Positions 49,167 to 58,302 are shown, counted from the stretch's first letter. The stretch: 64,000 nucleotides of DNA from Gottfriedia sp002574545 (GCA_052180195.1 CP197469.1), one strand, 5' to 3'. Program-made: numbers and translations. The notes: generated from the sequence alone by a model not told the origin.

Positions 49167-50007
49167 GCCAATGCTATTACAAAATGCTGATAAACCATTT
49201 GACTCTGATCAACATTATTTTGAATTGAAATCAAATGGTGTTCGAATGATGCTTGAAAGGCAAAATGGAAAGAATAAACTTTTTAATCAAAATGGTACCG
49301 AGATTACGGAGAGAATCCCTGAACTCGAAAATATCGACTTAGATGATTGTTACTTAGACGGTGTTTTAGTTTGTTATAATGAAGGCAGAGAGGATTTTGA
49401 AGCGGCAACCAATCGTGTAAGTTTTATTCAAGAATCAAAAATATTACAAGGAAGCAAACAATTTCCATTAACATATATCGTTTTTGATATTTTACGTCTT
49501 AAAAATAATAACTTAATGAAAGAACCTTTATCTTATCGAAAAAAAATCCTTTCAGAAACATTAGTTGATCAAGAAACAATCAAAAAAAGTTTTTATATCG
49601 AGTCGGAAGGTGAGATGTTTTTTGAGCAAATTAAAACTCTAGGGCTTGAAGGTATAGTAGCTAAATCAAAAGATTCAACTTATATACCAGCACATCGATC
49701 ACTAAATTGGTTAAAAATTATTAACTGGAGATATAGTAATTACTATATTACAGGCTATAAAAAACAAGGAATGGGATTATTAATCTCTGAATTAAAAAAT
49801 GGTGAGTATGTAAATGTAGGGTTAGTCGAGTTCGGTATGAATACTGGCCAAAAAACAGCATTCTTTAGTCTAACGAAACATATAAAAACTGGGGAAGACA
49901 AAAATTATATTTTTGTAGAACCATTTGTCAGATGTGTGATAAAAAATAGGGGGCAATTAAATAGCGGAGAATTAATTGAACCTATATTCCATGATTTTGT
50001 TGTTTAA
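49156..50007 (+). CDS. ATP-dependent DNA ligase-like protein with altered motifs I and III (YoqV-type)
   Basis: A 283-aa protein of the small ATP-dependent DNA ligase family found in Bacillus and phage SPbeta. Adenylation domain: residues 1-190, starting MFIEPMLLQNADKPFDSD. Motif I, normally KxDG, reads ELKSNGVRM, so nucleotidyl Lys25 is kept but Asp is replaced by Asn27. Motif III, normally DGE, reads LDGVLVC (Val70). Motif IIIa YIVFDIL and motif IV EGIVAK (residues 165-170) are intact; motif V reads WLKIINW. An OB-fold part (GLLISELKNGEYVNVGLVEF) follows. The changes could reduce or abolish ligase activity. No Ku gene is nearby. The start lacks a ribosome site. Confidence 0.8.
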   Translation: MFIEPMLLQNADKPFDSDQHYFELKSNGVRMMLERQNGKNKLFNQNGTEITERIPELENIDLDDCYLDGVLVCYNEGREDFEAATNRVSFIQESKILQGSKQFPLTYIVFDILRLKNNNLMKEPLSYRKKILSETLVDQETIKKSFYIESEGEMFFEQIKTLGLEGIVAKSKDSTYIPAHRSLNWLKIINWRYSNYYITGYKKQGMGLLISELKNGEYVNVGLVEFGMNTGQKTAFFSLTKHIKTGEDKNYIFVEPFVRCVIKNRGQLNSGELIEPIFHDFVV

Positions 50008-50035
50008 AAAATTACCTTCTTTATAGTACCAAACC

Positions 50036-50091
50036 ATCCCCTTTTAAGTAGAAAGTATTAGTAGCTTTTTACTTTCTGAAGGGGGTTTTTT
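50036..50091 (+). terminator. Terminator after the ligase-like gene
   Basis: CCCCTT...AGAAAGTA and TACTTTCT..AAGGGG arms form a two-part stem, then TTTTTT. Confidence 0.85.
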
Positions 50092-50497
50092 AATTCTATC
50101 TAAAAAGTATCCATAATACTATCAACCAAAATGGTATAGAAAATAAGAGACCAAAAAGGCATCCTCTATATAAACCAACCTTCATCTAAATCATCCTTAA
50201 AAAAATTATTTGATCTATTCATACTATCGCATCACAAGCTCTTGCTTTTATTAAACTTACTATACATATTTAATCATTATATAGTCAATGAAGTCTGAGT
50301 ATTATATAAACCAAATTTAAAGATTTAGTTTAACTCTTCTCATTCTCGACTACTCCAAATGTAAATAATCGAATCCCACTTGGATTACAAGTTCAGTCTA
50401 TTTTGATTAAGTTTTTAAAAAAAATACATTTCCGTTCAAACCGTACTAACATTTATTCCGTTACCTTTAATGAAACTTAAAATTTAGAAGGAGATGT
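50092..50497. other. AT-rich intergenic region upstream of the 178-aa secreted protein gene
   Basis: About 400 bp without an open frame of note. It presumably holds the promoter for the gene at 50498; I see no confident -35/-10 pair and no repeat. Confidence 0.45.
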
Positions 50498-51034
50498 ATG
50501 TTAATGAGAAAAATTCGTTTTACATTTTTAGCAGCTATGTCGTTATTTTCAATAATTTTATTTAGTGCAGTGGCATTTGCTGCGAGTGATTTTACCCAAT
50601 TTGGATTTCCAAAAGTAATTGCTGAAAAGAAAATTGAATCAGGTGCAGCTGCAAAAATTAGTCATAGTGGAATAAAAGTTAATATTCCTAAAGGTACGTT
50701 TAGTAATGATGTTGTTTTTCAAATACTTGAAGGGAAAAATAGTACTTTCCAAACAAATGCCCCAGAAGGTGAAAAAGTGATTATGAATTTTGCATTTAGA
50801 GTGGTAGATTCTAAGACAAATGAAATTATTGTTAAATTTAATAATCCAGTTATGTTCAGCTTTAAAGATCAGGATATCAATGATGGAAGCATATACTATA
50901 ATGTAAAACAAGACGGCAGTATTGCGAGGAATTCTGAACCGGCTGTGATTGAAGGTCGAACTTTGAGTCACGCAATTGGAGGAGCTCCTGTTGGGTGGTT
51001 AATAACTTCACCTACAAATAGTATTAAAAAGTAA
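50498..51034 (+). CDS. Predicted secreted protein of unknown function
   Basis: A 178-aa protein with a clear signal peptide (MLMRKIRFTFLAAMSLFSII, cleavage likely after AFA-A near residue 28). The mature part is beta-rich, with SGIKVNIPKGTFSNDVVFQI resembling ZU5/adhesin-like surface domains. No catalytic motif or anchor is seen. Two ATGs two codons apart could serve as start; AAGGAG lies 4 or 10 bases upstream respectively. It converges on the anti-sigma/sigma pair, sharing the intergenic hairpin. Confidence 0.75.
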   Translation: MLMRKIRFTFLAAMSLFSIILFSAVAFAASDFTQFGFPKVIAEKKIESGAAAKISHSGIKVNIPKGTFSNDVVFQILEGKNSTFQTNAPEGEKVIMNFAFRVVDSKTNEIIVKFNNPVMFSFKDQDINDGSIYYNVKQDGSIARNSEPAVIEGRTLSHAIGGAPVGWLITSPTNSIKK

Positions 51035-51042
51035 TAAACTTA

Positions 51043-51077
51043 AGCCCATGGTTCCTAAACTGAATCATGGGCATTTT
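51043..51077 (+). terminator. Terminator between the secreted protein gene and the anti-sigma gene
   Basis: GCCCATGGTTC and GAATCATGGGC arms with a short loop, followed by ATTTTACTTT; it separates convergent genes and may serve both. Confidence 0.78.
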
Positions 51078-51080
51078 ACT

Positions 51081-51803
51081 TTATGTTCCTAAAATTTTTT
51101 TCCCACGTGGCTGGATACTATTTGCATCTGGTTCGAGCGAAATACCGATTGCTTCAAAAGACTGATCATTTTCTTTTAATACGTAACTAAGAAAACCATT
51201 ACCATTTTTATCAACATGAAAAGTCCCCGCACTTCTTCGCTTTCCATCATGTATTAGCCAAGCTTGATAAGCCTCAGTACCTTTTGTAGTCTCAAGCCCA
51301 CGTAGTTTGAATACTATCTGTTTTTGAGAACCTTTCTTGTAAACCCACGCATCTCCTCTTGCTAAATTTACTGCTGGATTGGTTGATCTTAATGAATAGA
51401 CTTGAACAACATCTGTTGGTGAAATTGCCTTTTTGCTTACTTGAGCTAATTCTTGTTTAAGGTGAAGATTATTCCATAATAAGCCAACAAAAGAAAATAG
51501 TATTATAGCAGCTGCCAAACCGTATAGAAATTTGCGAAGATGTACTATTGAATTTTTAGCAGTAGAATGATTAGGTGGAAAAATATAATTCATTACTTCT
51601 TCCTTTAAATCTGTGGGAATTTCTACATCATCCAAAGTTAATGGAATCACATTCCACGCCTCCTCCATCTCTTGGACTTCCAAACGGCAACGTTCACAAT
51701 TTAAAATATGTTCTTCAAATAAAAGCTTTTCTTCTTCTGTAACTTCTCCGAGCATATATGAGACTAGATCATTGGAAAATGAACAACCTTTATTATTAGT
51801 CAT
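51081..51803 (-). CDS. Membrane anti-sigma factor (zinc-finger HC2 plus RskA-type domain)
   Basis: A 240-aa single-pass membrane protein. The N-terminal anti-sigma zinc finger shows HILNCERC (His-x3-Cys-x2-Cys) near residues 32-39 in the cytoplasmic part. A transmembrane helix (LYGLAAAIILFSFVGLLW) lies at about residues 92-109. The outer part (RGDAWVYKKGSQKQIVFKLR, GTEAYQAWLIHDGKRRSAGT) is an anti-sigma-K RskA-like domain. It overlaps the sigma gene by 4 bp (ATGA) and would hold that sigma factor at the membrane until a signal triggers release. Confidence 0.88.
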   Translation of the reverse strand: MTNNKGCSFSNDLVSYMLGEVTEEEKLLFEEHILNCERCRLEVQEMEEAWNVIPLTLDDVEIPTDLKEEVMNYIFPPNHSTAKNSIVHLRKFLYGLAAAIILFSFVGLLWNNLHLKQELAQVSKKAISPTDVVQVYSLRSTNPAVNLARGDAWVYKKGSQKQIVFKLRGLETTKGTEAYQAWLIHDGKRRSAGTFHVDKNGNGFLSYVLKENDQSFEAIGISLEPDANSIQPRGKKILGT

Positions 51804-52375
51804 TTTTTCATTCCCCCTAACTCTGGTTCCATCCTATTTCTTAATACTTTTAGTGCTTGATGTAATCGACTTTTAATCGTACCAATAGGTTCTTGCTTCA
51901 TCTCAGCTATTTCTCTAAGTGTATATCCTTCCCAGTATAGCCACTGAATTAGCTCGATTTGGCTATTTGAAAGGTATTGATAGGCATGCTGTATTTGTTC
52001 TCTAAGAACCTTCTTAGACAATATTTCGGCAGGATTATTGGATGGATATTCTGGTATCTGCTCCAATTGTTCCTGTCCAATTGGTACTAAAGCAGTTTCT
52101 TTTTTCTCCTTACGATGATGATCAATAGTGATATTTCTAGTAATTGTAAGTAGCCAATTTACAAAATGACCTTTCTTTGGATCATAAGCATTTTTTGTTG
52201 TCCAAATTCTCATAAATACAGCTTGGACGATTCCCTTTGCTTTCTCAGGATCCTTCGTTGATTTCAAACTAAACGAATAGACAACTTTAATATATCGGTC
52301 ATATAATTCTTCTAGTGCAGGCCGATGTTTTTCTTTTATTAATTGCATCAATTCAGCGTCACTCATTTTTTGCAT
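51800..52375 (-). CDS. ECF-type RNA polymerase sigma factor
   Basis: A 191-aa sigma-70 family protein of the ECF group. Region 2 (LEELYDRYIKVVYSFSL, then VFMRIWTTKNAYDPKKGHFVNW) and region 4 with the helix-turn-helix GYTLREIAEMKQEPIGTIKS and RLHQALKVLRNRM are clear. It is paired with the anti-sigma gene downstream. No good ribosome site is adjacent to the ATG at 52375, and a second Met three codons in is an alternative. Regulon unknown; the convergent secreted-protein gene is a candidate by location only. Confidence 0.9.
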   Translation of the reverse strand: MQKMSDAELMQLIKEKHRPALEELYDRYIKVVYSFSLKSTKDPEKAKGIVQAVFMRIWTTKNAYDPKKGHFVNWLLTITRNITIDHHRKEKKETALVPIGQEQLEQIPEYPSNNPAEILSKKVLREQIQHAYQYLSNSQIELIQWLYWEGYTLREIAEMKQEPIGTIKSRLHQALKVLRNRMEPELGGMKK

Positions 52376-52499
52376 AAAAAAGGCAAGCCCCCCTCATTAT
52401 TAAAATGATTCCTTTTAATAAGTAACGAACAATAATGAAAAACGGTTTGATTTTATAAACTAAAATTTTTATAAATTTAGTTTTAAAAGACATAAAAAT

Positions 52500-52565
52500 C
52501 CCCTATAGATAAACAGTTAAGAACATCATATCATGCTAACTTTTTCTTCTGTCTACCTATAGGGG
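52500..52565 (-). repeat. 66-bp imperfect palindrome upstream of the ECF sigma gene
   Basis: CCCCTATAG (52500-52508) and CTATAGGGG (52557-52565) bound the element. Inside, AGACAG/CTGTTT and AGTTA/TAACT continue the pairing on the minus strand. A TTTTTA run follows on the minus strand, so it could be an attenuator or terminator between groEL and the sigma gene, or a MITE-like insertion. Confidence 0.6.
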
Positions 52566-52597
52566 AAGATCCTATCAATTACGATTATTTAACAAAC

Positions 52598-52627
52598 AAA
52601 AAAACCCTTGATCGCTCAAGGGTTTTT
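52598..52627 (-). terminator. Terminator after groEL
   Basis: AAAACCCTTGA and TCAAGGGTTTT arms with a 4-nt loop and T-runs on both sides. Confidence 0.92.
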
Positions 52628-52633
52628 TCTGTA

Positions 52634-54259
52634 TTACATCATGCCGCCCATGCCCATGCCGCCCATGTCAGGCATTGCTGGAGCATTTTTCTCAGGGATA
52701 TCAGCTACTACTGCTTCAGTTGTTAAGAACATAGCTGAAACAGATGCTGCGTTTTGAAGTGCAGAACGTGTAACTTTAGTTGGGTCAACGATACCTTCTT
52801 CGATCATGTTTACCCATTGTCCGTTAGCAGCATTGAAACCAACGCCAACTTCTGCATTTTTTAATTTCTCAATAATTACTGATCCTTCTAGACCAGCATT
52901 TGTAGCGATTTGACGAACTGGAGCTTCAAGTGCACGTAATACGATGTTGATACCTGTTGCTACGTCACCTTCTGCTTCGATTGCAGCTACTTTATTAAAT
53001 ACGCTCATTAATGCAGTACCACCACCAGCTACAATACCTTCTTCAACTGCAGCACGTGTTGAGTTTAATGCATCTTCAATACGTAATTTACGCTCTTTTA
53101 ATTCAGTTTCAGTTGCAGCACCAACTTTGATTACTGCTACTCCACCAGCTAATTTAGCTAAACGCTCTTGTAATTTTTCGCGATCAAATTCAGAAGTAGT
53201 TTCTTCTAATTGAGCACGGATTACGCCGATACGTCTTTGGATTTCTGCAGTTTCACCAGCACCTTCAACGATTGTAGTGTTTTCTTTTGTTACTACAACT
53301 TTTGAAGCACGACCTAATTGAGTGATGTTAGTTGTTTTAAGATCTAATCCTAATTCTTCTGTAATCACTTCACCGCCAGTTAAGATCGCGATATCTTCTA
53401 ACATTGCTTTACGACGGTCACCGAAGCCAGGAGCTTTAACAGTAACAGCATTGAACGTACCACGTAATTTATTTACGATGATTGTTGCTTGTGCTTCACC
53501 TTCAACATCCTCAGCAATAATTAATAGTGGCTTACCTTGTTGAACAACTTGCTCAAGTACTGGTAAGATTTCTTGAATGTTAGTTACTTTTTTATCTGTG
53601 ATTAATATATATGGATTTTCTAATTCAGCAACCATTTTCTCTGAATTTGTAACCATGTAAGGAGAAGAGTATCCACGGTCAAATTGCATACCTTCTACTA
53701 CTTCTAACTCAGTTGTGAAACCTTTTGATTCTTCAAGAGTAATAACTCCATCGTTACCAACGCGCTCCATTGCTTCAGCAATTAATTGTCCAACTTCTGG
53801 ATCCGCTGAAGAAATTGCAGCAACTTGTGCGATTGACTCTTTGCCTTCAATTGGTTTTGAGATTGTTTTTAATTCTTCAATTGCTACTGCAACTGCTTTT
53901 TCGATACCTTTACGGATACCCATTGGGTTTGCACCAGCAGTTACGTTTTTAAGACCTTCACGAATCATAGCTTGCGCTAAAACTGTCGCAGTTGTTGTAC
54001 CGTCCCCAGCAACATCATTTGTTTTGCTAGCAACTTCCGCAACTAATTTAGCACCCATATTTTCAAATGCATCTTCTAATTCAATTTCTTTAGCGATTGT
54101 AACACCATCATTAGTAATTAATGGAGAACCGAATTTTTTCTCAAGAACTACGTTACGTCCTTTTGGTCCTAAAGTTACTTTTACAGCATCAGCTAAAGCG
54201 TCTACACCACGTAACATTGCGCGACGTGCTTCTTCACCAAATCTAATGTCCTTTGCCAT
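52634..54259 (-). CDS. groEL: 60-kDa chaperonin GroEL
   Basis: Cytoplasmic double-ring folding chaperone acting with GroES and ATP. 541 aa. The nucleotide-site motifs LGPKGRNVVLEKKFGSP and AGDGTTTATVLAQ are at residues ~30-98, VAGGGTALMS near 410, and the C-terminus ends with the GGM repeat (MPDMGGMGMGGMM). The ATG follows AAGGAGG. It lies 58 bp after groES in the same HrcA-controlled unit. Confidence 0.98.
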   Translation of the reverse strand: MAKDIRFGEEARRAMLRGVDALADAVKVTLGPKGRNVVLEKKFGSPLITNDGVTIAKEIELEDAFENMGAKLVAEVASKTNDVAGDGTTTATVLAQAMIREGLKNVTAGANPMGIRKGIEKAVAVAIEELKTISKPIEGKESIAQVAAISSADPEVGQLIAEAMERVGNDGVITLEESKGFTTELEVVEGMQFDRGYSSPYMVTNSEKMVAELENPYILITDKKVTNIQEILPVLEQVVQQGKPLLIIAEDVEGEAQATIIVNKLRGTFNAVTVKAPGFGDRRKAMLEDIAILTGGEVITEELGLDLKTTNITQLGRASKVVVTKENTTIVEGAGETAEIQRRIGVIRAQLEETTSEFDREKLQERLAKLAGGVAVIKVGAATETELKERKLRIEDALNSTRAAVEEGIVAGGGTALMSVFNKVAAIEAEGDVATGINIVLRALEAPVRQIATNAGLEGSVIIEKLKNAEVGVGFNAANGQWVNMIEEGIVDPTKVTRSALQNAASVSAMFLTTEAVVADIPEKNAPAMPDMGGMGMGGMM

Positions 54260-54317
54260 GAAAATGACCTCCTTATAATTTAAAAGATATATTTTTTAAT
54301 TTAAGTATTTTATTTTA

Positions 54318-54602
54318 TTAACCTATAATTGCAAGAATATCGTTTTCGCGAAGTACTAAGTATTCAGTACCGCCGTACTTAACTTCTGTTCCTGAATATT
54401 TAGAGAAGATAATGCGGTCACCTACAGATACTTCTAAAGCAACGCGCTCACCATTTTCAAGTACTCGACCAGTACCTACTGCAACAACTTTGCCTTCTTG
54501 TGGCTTTTCTTGTGCACTACCTGGTAACACGATACCACTAGCAGTTTTTTCTTCAGACTCAACAAGCTCAATTACAACACGATCACCTAATGGCTTTAAC
54601 AT
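54318..54602 (-). CDS. groES: 10-kDa co-chaperonin GroES
   Basis: 94-aa lid of the GroEL chamber, starting MLKPLGDRVVIELVESEEKT, with the mobile-loop sequence KTASGIVLP and GDRIIFSKYSGTEVK. The start at 54602 has AGGAGG nine bases upstream; an upstream ATG adds eight residues absent from the family. First gene of the groESL operon. Confidence 0.97.
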   Translation of the reverse strand: MLKPLGDRVVIELVESEEKTASGIVLPGSAQEKPQEGKVVAVGTGRVLENGERVALEVSVGDRIIFSKYSGTEVKYGGTEYLVLRENDILAIIG

Positions 54603-54638
54603 GCGTAATACCTCCTCAATAATCAAATCATTATTTTT

Positions 54639-54665
54639 TTAGCACTCATGTGTATTGAGTGCTAA
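54639..54665 (-). promoter_or_regulatory. CIRCE element (HrcA operator) of groESL
   Basis: TTAGCACTC, nine bases, GAGTGCTAA: a perfect match to the CIRCE consensus, 36 bp upstream of groES. Heat-shock control by HrcA is expected. Confidence 0.97.
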
Positions 54666-54675
54666 CACAATTAAT

Positions 54676-54704
54676 AGTTTAAATAATATTAAAAAATTTT
54701 GCAA
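54676..54704 (-). promoter_or_regulatory. Sigma-A promoter of groESL
   Basis: TTGCAA (54699-54704), 17-bp spacer, TAAACT (54676-54681). Transcription would start close to the CIRCE element, the usual layout. Confidence 0.65.
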
Positions 54705-54877
54705 GCCCGAAGCAGGCACTTTTCTTGTCGAAATTTAATAAGTTTTATTTATCAACTATCAAAAGTAAAATAAAAAGTGAAAATTTCTTTTAAGAAACAT
54801 AAGAAACGAGTAAAATATGTACGTGTTGTTATAAACCTTTTTGTTATGAAAAATATCAACACAAAGGAGCTATTGTA

Positions 54878-55549
54878 TTGAAAACTAGAGATTTATGGAT
54901 TTTATTAACGTACGTCGTTCTTCAATATTCAGCGGTATTCGGAGTTCCCTTTTTATTAAAAAGTAACTTATACGTTGGAGTGGATCGGAAAACAGCTTCT
55001 CTTGAAGCGGTGGCATTATGGGGTTGTATTAGTTTCGTAACTGGATTAATTATTATACTTCTCTTATTACACAAGCCCATTTATGAAGGAATAAAGAGTT
55101 TTAAAACTAATTATCGTACAATAATAAATTGGGTTATTTTAGGTTACTTCATAACAATGCTAACTCAAATTGTTTGTAATTTAATTTTAATTTATGTACT
55201 TGATTTACATAAGGGCTCAGAAAATACTCAAAATATCATAAACATCGCTAAGCTTAATCCAGCTTTTATTGTCATACCAAGTCTAGTTGCACCAATTTTA
55301 GAAGAAGTTATTTTTCGTGGAATTATTTTTAAAAGGCTTTATAATCGTTTACCATTTATTATTTCTGCTGGGATTAGTTCAGCGATCTTTTCACTTATGC
55401 ATGGAGACTTACCCTTCTTTTTGTCATACTTTCTAATTGGTTTTGTATTTTGTTACCTGTATAAACGAACAAACTCAATTTTGGTTCCAATCTTAACACA
55501 TATGTTAATGAACTCTTTTGTTGTTTTTCAGCAGATTAATTTACATTAA
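54878..55549 (+). CDS. CPBP-family intramembrane metalloprotease (CAAX protease-like, YdiL-type)
   Basis: A 223-aa polytopic membrane protein. The four ABI motifs are visible: EEVIFRG near residue 143, the FSLMHGD His, and the THMLMNS His towards the C-terminus. The start is TTG with AAAGGAGC seven bases upstream. The position next to groES matches ydiL of B. subtilis. Substrate unknown; related enzymes cut membrane-bound peptides. Confidence 0.9.
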   Translation: MKTRDLWILLTYVVLQYSAVFGVPFLLKSNLYVGVDRKTASLEAVALWGCISFVTGLIIILLLLHKPIYEGIKSFKTNYRTIINWVILGYFITMLTQIVCNLILIYVLDLHKGSENTQNIINIAKLNPAFIVIPSLVAPILEEVIFRGIIFKRLYNRLPFIISAGISSAIFSLMHGDLPFFLSYFLIGFVFCYLYKRTNSILVPILTHMLMNSFVVFQQINLH

Positions 55550-55573
55550 AAAACCCCCAAGAGGGGGTTTTTT
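55548..55573 (+). terminator. Bidirectional terminator between the CPBP protease gene and rex
   Basis: AAAAAACCCCC and GGGGGTTTTTT arms with a 4-nt loop between convergent genes. Confidence 0.93.
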
Positions 55574-55588
55574 ATATATCCAGTAATT

Positions 55589-56215
55589 TTATTGTTGTAA
55601 AAAATATGCCAATGTTTGCAGTTCAACTGCTAAGTCTATATGATGAATGCGAATATGTTCTGGTACACTAATTCGTGCAGGTGTGAAATTTAAAATTCCT
55701 CTAATATTTTTTCCATTTAATCGATCAGCTATTGATTGTGCCACTGGTGCAGGAACAGTTAAAATAACGATTTGAATATCTTCATTCATAACTTCTTCTA
55801 GATTTTCTAAATTATAAACAGGTACTCCACCTATTTCAGTACCAATTTTATTTGGATCAATATCAAATGCCATCTCAATTTTTGTATTATTATTTTTTAT
55901 AAAATTATAGTGTAAAAATGCAGTTCCTAAATTACCAACACCAATTAATGCAACTTTCATAACTTCATGCTGGTTAAGCGCTTTCGAGAAAAAAGTTAAT
56001 AAGTAATTTACATTATATCCATAACCTTTTTTACCTAGTGCCCCAAAATAAGAAAAATCTCTTCTGATTGTAGCGGAATCTACCTTTACTGCTTCACTTA
56101 ACTCTGCTGAAGAAACTCTTTGTTTACCTGATAAAGACAAATTCTTTATAAAACGGTAATATAAAGGTAGACGTTTAGCAGTAGCTTGTGGAATTTTAAT
56201 TTGTTCCGAATCCAT
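55589..56215 (-). CDS. rex: Redox-sensing transcriptional repressor Rex
   Basis: 208-aa repressor that senses the NADH/NAD ratio and controls fermentation and respiration genes. The N-terminal winged helix contains VDSATIRRDFSYFGALGKKG; the Rossmann domain has VALIGVGNLGTAFLHY near residue 90 and ends with LAVELQTLAYFL, the domain-swapped helix. It converges on the CPBP protease gene and diverges from the ABC-F gene, as in B. subtilis. No Rex operator was recognised at its own promoter. Confidence 0.96.
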   Translation of the reverse strand: MDSEQIKIPQATAKRLPLYYRFIKNLSLSGKQRVSSAELSEAVKVDSATIRRDFSYFGALGKKGYGYNVNYLLTFFSKALNQHEVMKVALIGVGNLGTAFLHYNFIKNNNTKIEMAFDIDPNKIGTEIGGVPVYNLENLEEVMNEDIQIVILTVPAPVAQSIADRLNGKNIRGILNFTPARISVPEHIRIHHIDLAVELQTLAYFLQQ

Positions 56216-56376
56216 TTTTTAATCCCCCACTTACTGTAATTCTTTTTACTATGGTGTGTAATTTGACCTTATTTTAGTAATAAAGTACTTGTTCTAATGT
56301 AAAATATACACTATATTTAAGAATTTTGACAGTCTACAGTTACATAGATAAAAAATTTTGCAATGAGGTGTTATCA

Positions 56377-58302
56377 ATGATTCTTTTACAAGTAAATAAT
56401 GTCTCAAAGTATTTTGGTAGTGACATTATACTTTCAAATATAAAATTAGAAGTTCAAACGAGTGATCGAGTTGCCATTGTTGGACGTAATGGTGCTGGAA
56501 AATCTACATTATTGAAAATCATAGCAGGTGAAATATCCTATGATGGCGGCGAAATAAATAAGCCTAAAGACGTTACTGTAGGATACCTAGCCCAAAACAC
56601 TGGTTTACAGAGTGATAAAACGATTTGGGAAGAATATTATTCTGTATTCAATCATTTAGTAGAAATGCAAGATAATATGAGAAAACTAGAAGTTAAAATG
56701 ACTAAGGAGGAAGTCTACTCTAATCAATCCGTTTATGACAAGGTTATGAATGAATATGATCATCTACAATATACATTTAAAGAAAACGGCGGTTACCAGT
56801 TTGAAGCAGATATTCGTTCAATCATTAGTGGTTTAGGTTTTAGTAATGAAGATTATGAAACAAAAATCTCTTCATTAAGCGGTGGACAAAAGACACGCCT
56901 AGCATTAGGTAAGCTATTACTGACAAAGCCAGACTTGTTAATCTTGGATGAGCCTACGAACCATTTAGATATTGAGACCCTTAGTTGGTTAGAGCGCTAC
57001 TTACAGTCATATCCTGGCGCAGTATTAATCGTTTCCCATGATCGATATTTCCTTGATCAAGTTGTTAATATTGTTTATGAAATATCTAATCATAAGCATC
57101 AACGATTTGTTGGTAATTATAGTAAGTACCTTGATTTAAAGGCAGCTCAATATGAACAAGAATTAAAACAGTTCGAAAAACAACAAGATGAAATCTCTAA
57201 ACTTGAGGATTTTGTGCAGCGTAATATTGCTCGTGCCTCAACTACAAAAAGAGCTCAAAGTCGTAGGAAACAATTAGATCGAATGGTTCGATTAGACAAG
57301 CCACTAGGAGACGAGTCTTCAGCTAATTTCTCATTCACAATTGAAAAACAAAGCGGCAATGATGTGTTGTCTGTACAAGATTTATTTATTGGTTATGAGC
57401 GTATCCCAACAATCAATCAGCCGATGAGATTCGTACTGAATCGAGGCGATAGTGTCGCATTAGTCGGTCCAAATGGTGTTGGTAAATCAACATTACTTAA
57501 AACGATTATTGGAGATTTAGAAAAATTACAAGGAACGATTGATTTTGGTGCAAATGTTACGGTTGGTTACTATGACCAGGAGCAAGCAAAACTAACTTCT
57601 AATAAGAGAGTATTAGACGAACTTTGGGATGATTATCCGTTAAAGGCCGAACAAGAAATTCGAACAATATTAGGGAATTTCTTATTTTCTGGTGATGACG
57701 TGACAAAAATCGTTAACACTTTAAGTGGTGGAGAAAAGGCAAGATTAGCTTTAGCAAAACTTATGATGAAAAAAGCTAATTTCCTAATCCTAGATGAGCC
57801 TACTAACCACTTAGATTTAGATAGTAAAGAAGTATTAGAAAATGCTTTATTAGATTACCCTGGAACAATTTTATTTGTTTCTCATGATCGTTACTTTATG
57901 AACAGATTATCCACAAAAACTTTTGAACTAGCAAAAACAGGATTATCAATTTATTTGGGTGATTATGACTATTACCAATTTAAGAAAAACGAAGCATTTG
58001 AAAAAGAACAAGCAGAAAAAGAGGCTACATTAGCACAAGTTAAACAATCCTCGCAACCAATTTCTGATTATCAACAAGACAAAGAATTGAAGAAAAAACT
58101 CCGTCAAACTCAGCGTCGTATAGAGGAAATTGAAAGTAATATATCGCAAATTGAGCTTGATATAGAGACGATCGAACTAGAATTATGTAAGCCAGAAGTC
58201 TACGGTGATTTTCAATTAGTACAGGAATTAACAACTAAGAAAAATGACTACGAAGCTAAGTTAATAGTCCTAATGGAAGAATGGGAGAACTTACAAGAAT
58301 AA
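56377..58302 (+). CDS. ABC-F family ATPase (YdiF/Uup-like)
   Basis: A 641-aa soluble protein with two ABC domains and no membrane segments. Walker A: GRNGAGKST and GPNGVGKST; signatures LSGGQKTRLALGK and LSGGEKARLALAK; Walker B followed by DEPTNHLD in both. The linker between the domains is Lys/Arg-rich (RASTTKRAQSRRKQL), and a long C-terminal coiled coil follows (KKLRQTQRRIEEIESNISQI). ABC-F proteins act on ribosomes. The start at 56377 (MILLQVNNVSKYFG) follows GAGGTG; upstream in-frame ATGs lack support. The gene order matches ydiF of B. subtilis. Confidence 0.93.
   Translation: MILLQVNNVSKYFGSDIILSNIKLEVQTSDRVAIVGRNGAGKSTLLKIIAGEISYDGGEINKPKDVTVGYLAQNTGLQSDKTIWEEYYSVFNHLVEMQDNMRKLEVKMTKEEVYSNQSVYDKVMNEYDHLQYTFKENGGYQFEADIRSIISGLGFSNEDYETKISSLSGGQKTRLALGKLLLTKPDLLILDEPTNHLDIETLSWLERYLQSYPGAVLIVSHDRYFLDQVVNIVYEISNHKHQRFVGNYSKYLDLKAAQYEQELKQFEKQQDEISKLEDFVQRNIARASTTKRAQSRRKQLDRMVRLDKPLGDESSANFSFTIEKQSGNDVLSVQDLFIGYERIPTINQPMRFVLNRGDSVALVGPNGVGKSTLLKTIIGDLEKLQGTIDFGANVTVGYYDQEQAKLTSNKRVLDELWDDYPLKAEQEIRTILGNFLFSGDDVTKIVNTLSGGEKARLALAKLMMKKANFLILDEPTNHLDLDSKEVLENALLDYPGTILFVSHDRYFMNRLSTKTFELAKTGLSIYLGDYDYYQFKKNEAFEKEQAEKEATLAQVKQSSQPISDYQQDKELKKKLRQTQRRIEEIESNISQIELDIETIELELCKPEVYGDFQLVQELTTKKNDYEAKLIVLMEEWENLQE

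Noticed and set aside
47619..50007. Prophage, suggested by an endolysin-like amidase and an SPbeta-type ligase-like gene.
   Set aside because: No capsid, tail, terminase, integrase or attachment repeats are seen between 46.9 and 52.4 kb. At most these are single phage-derived genes.
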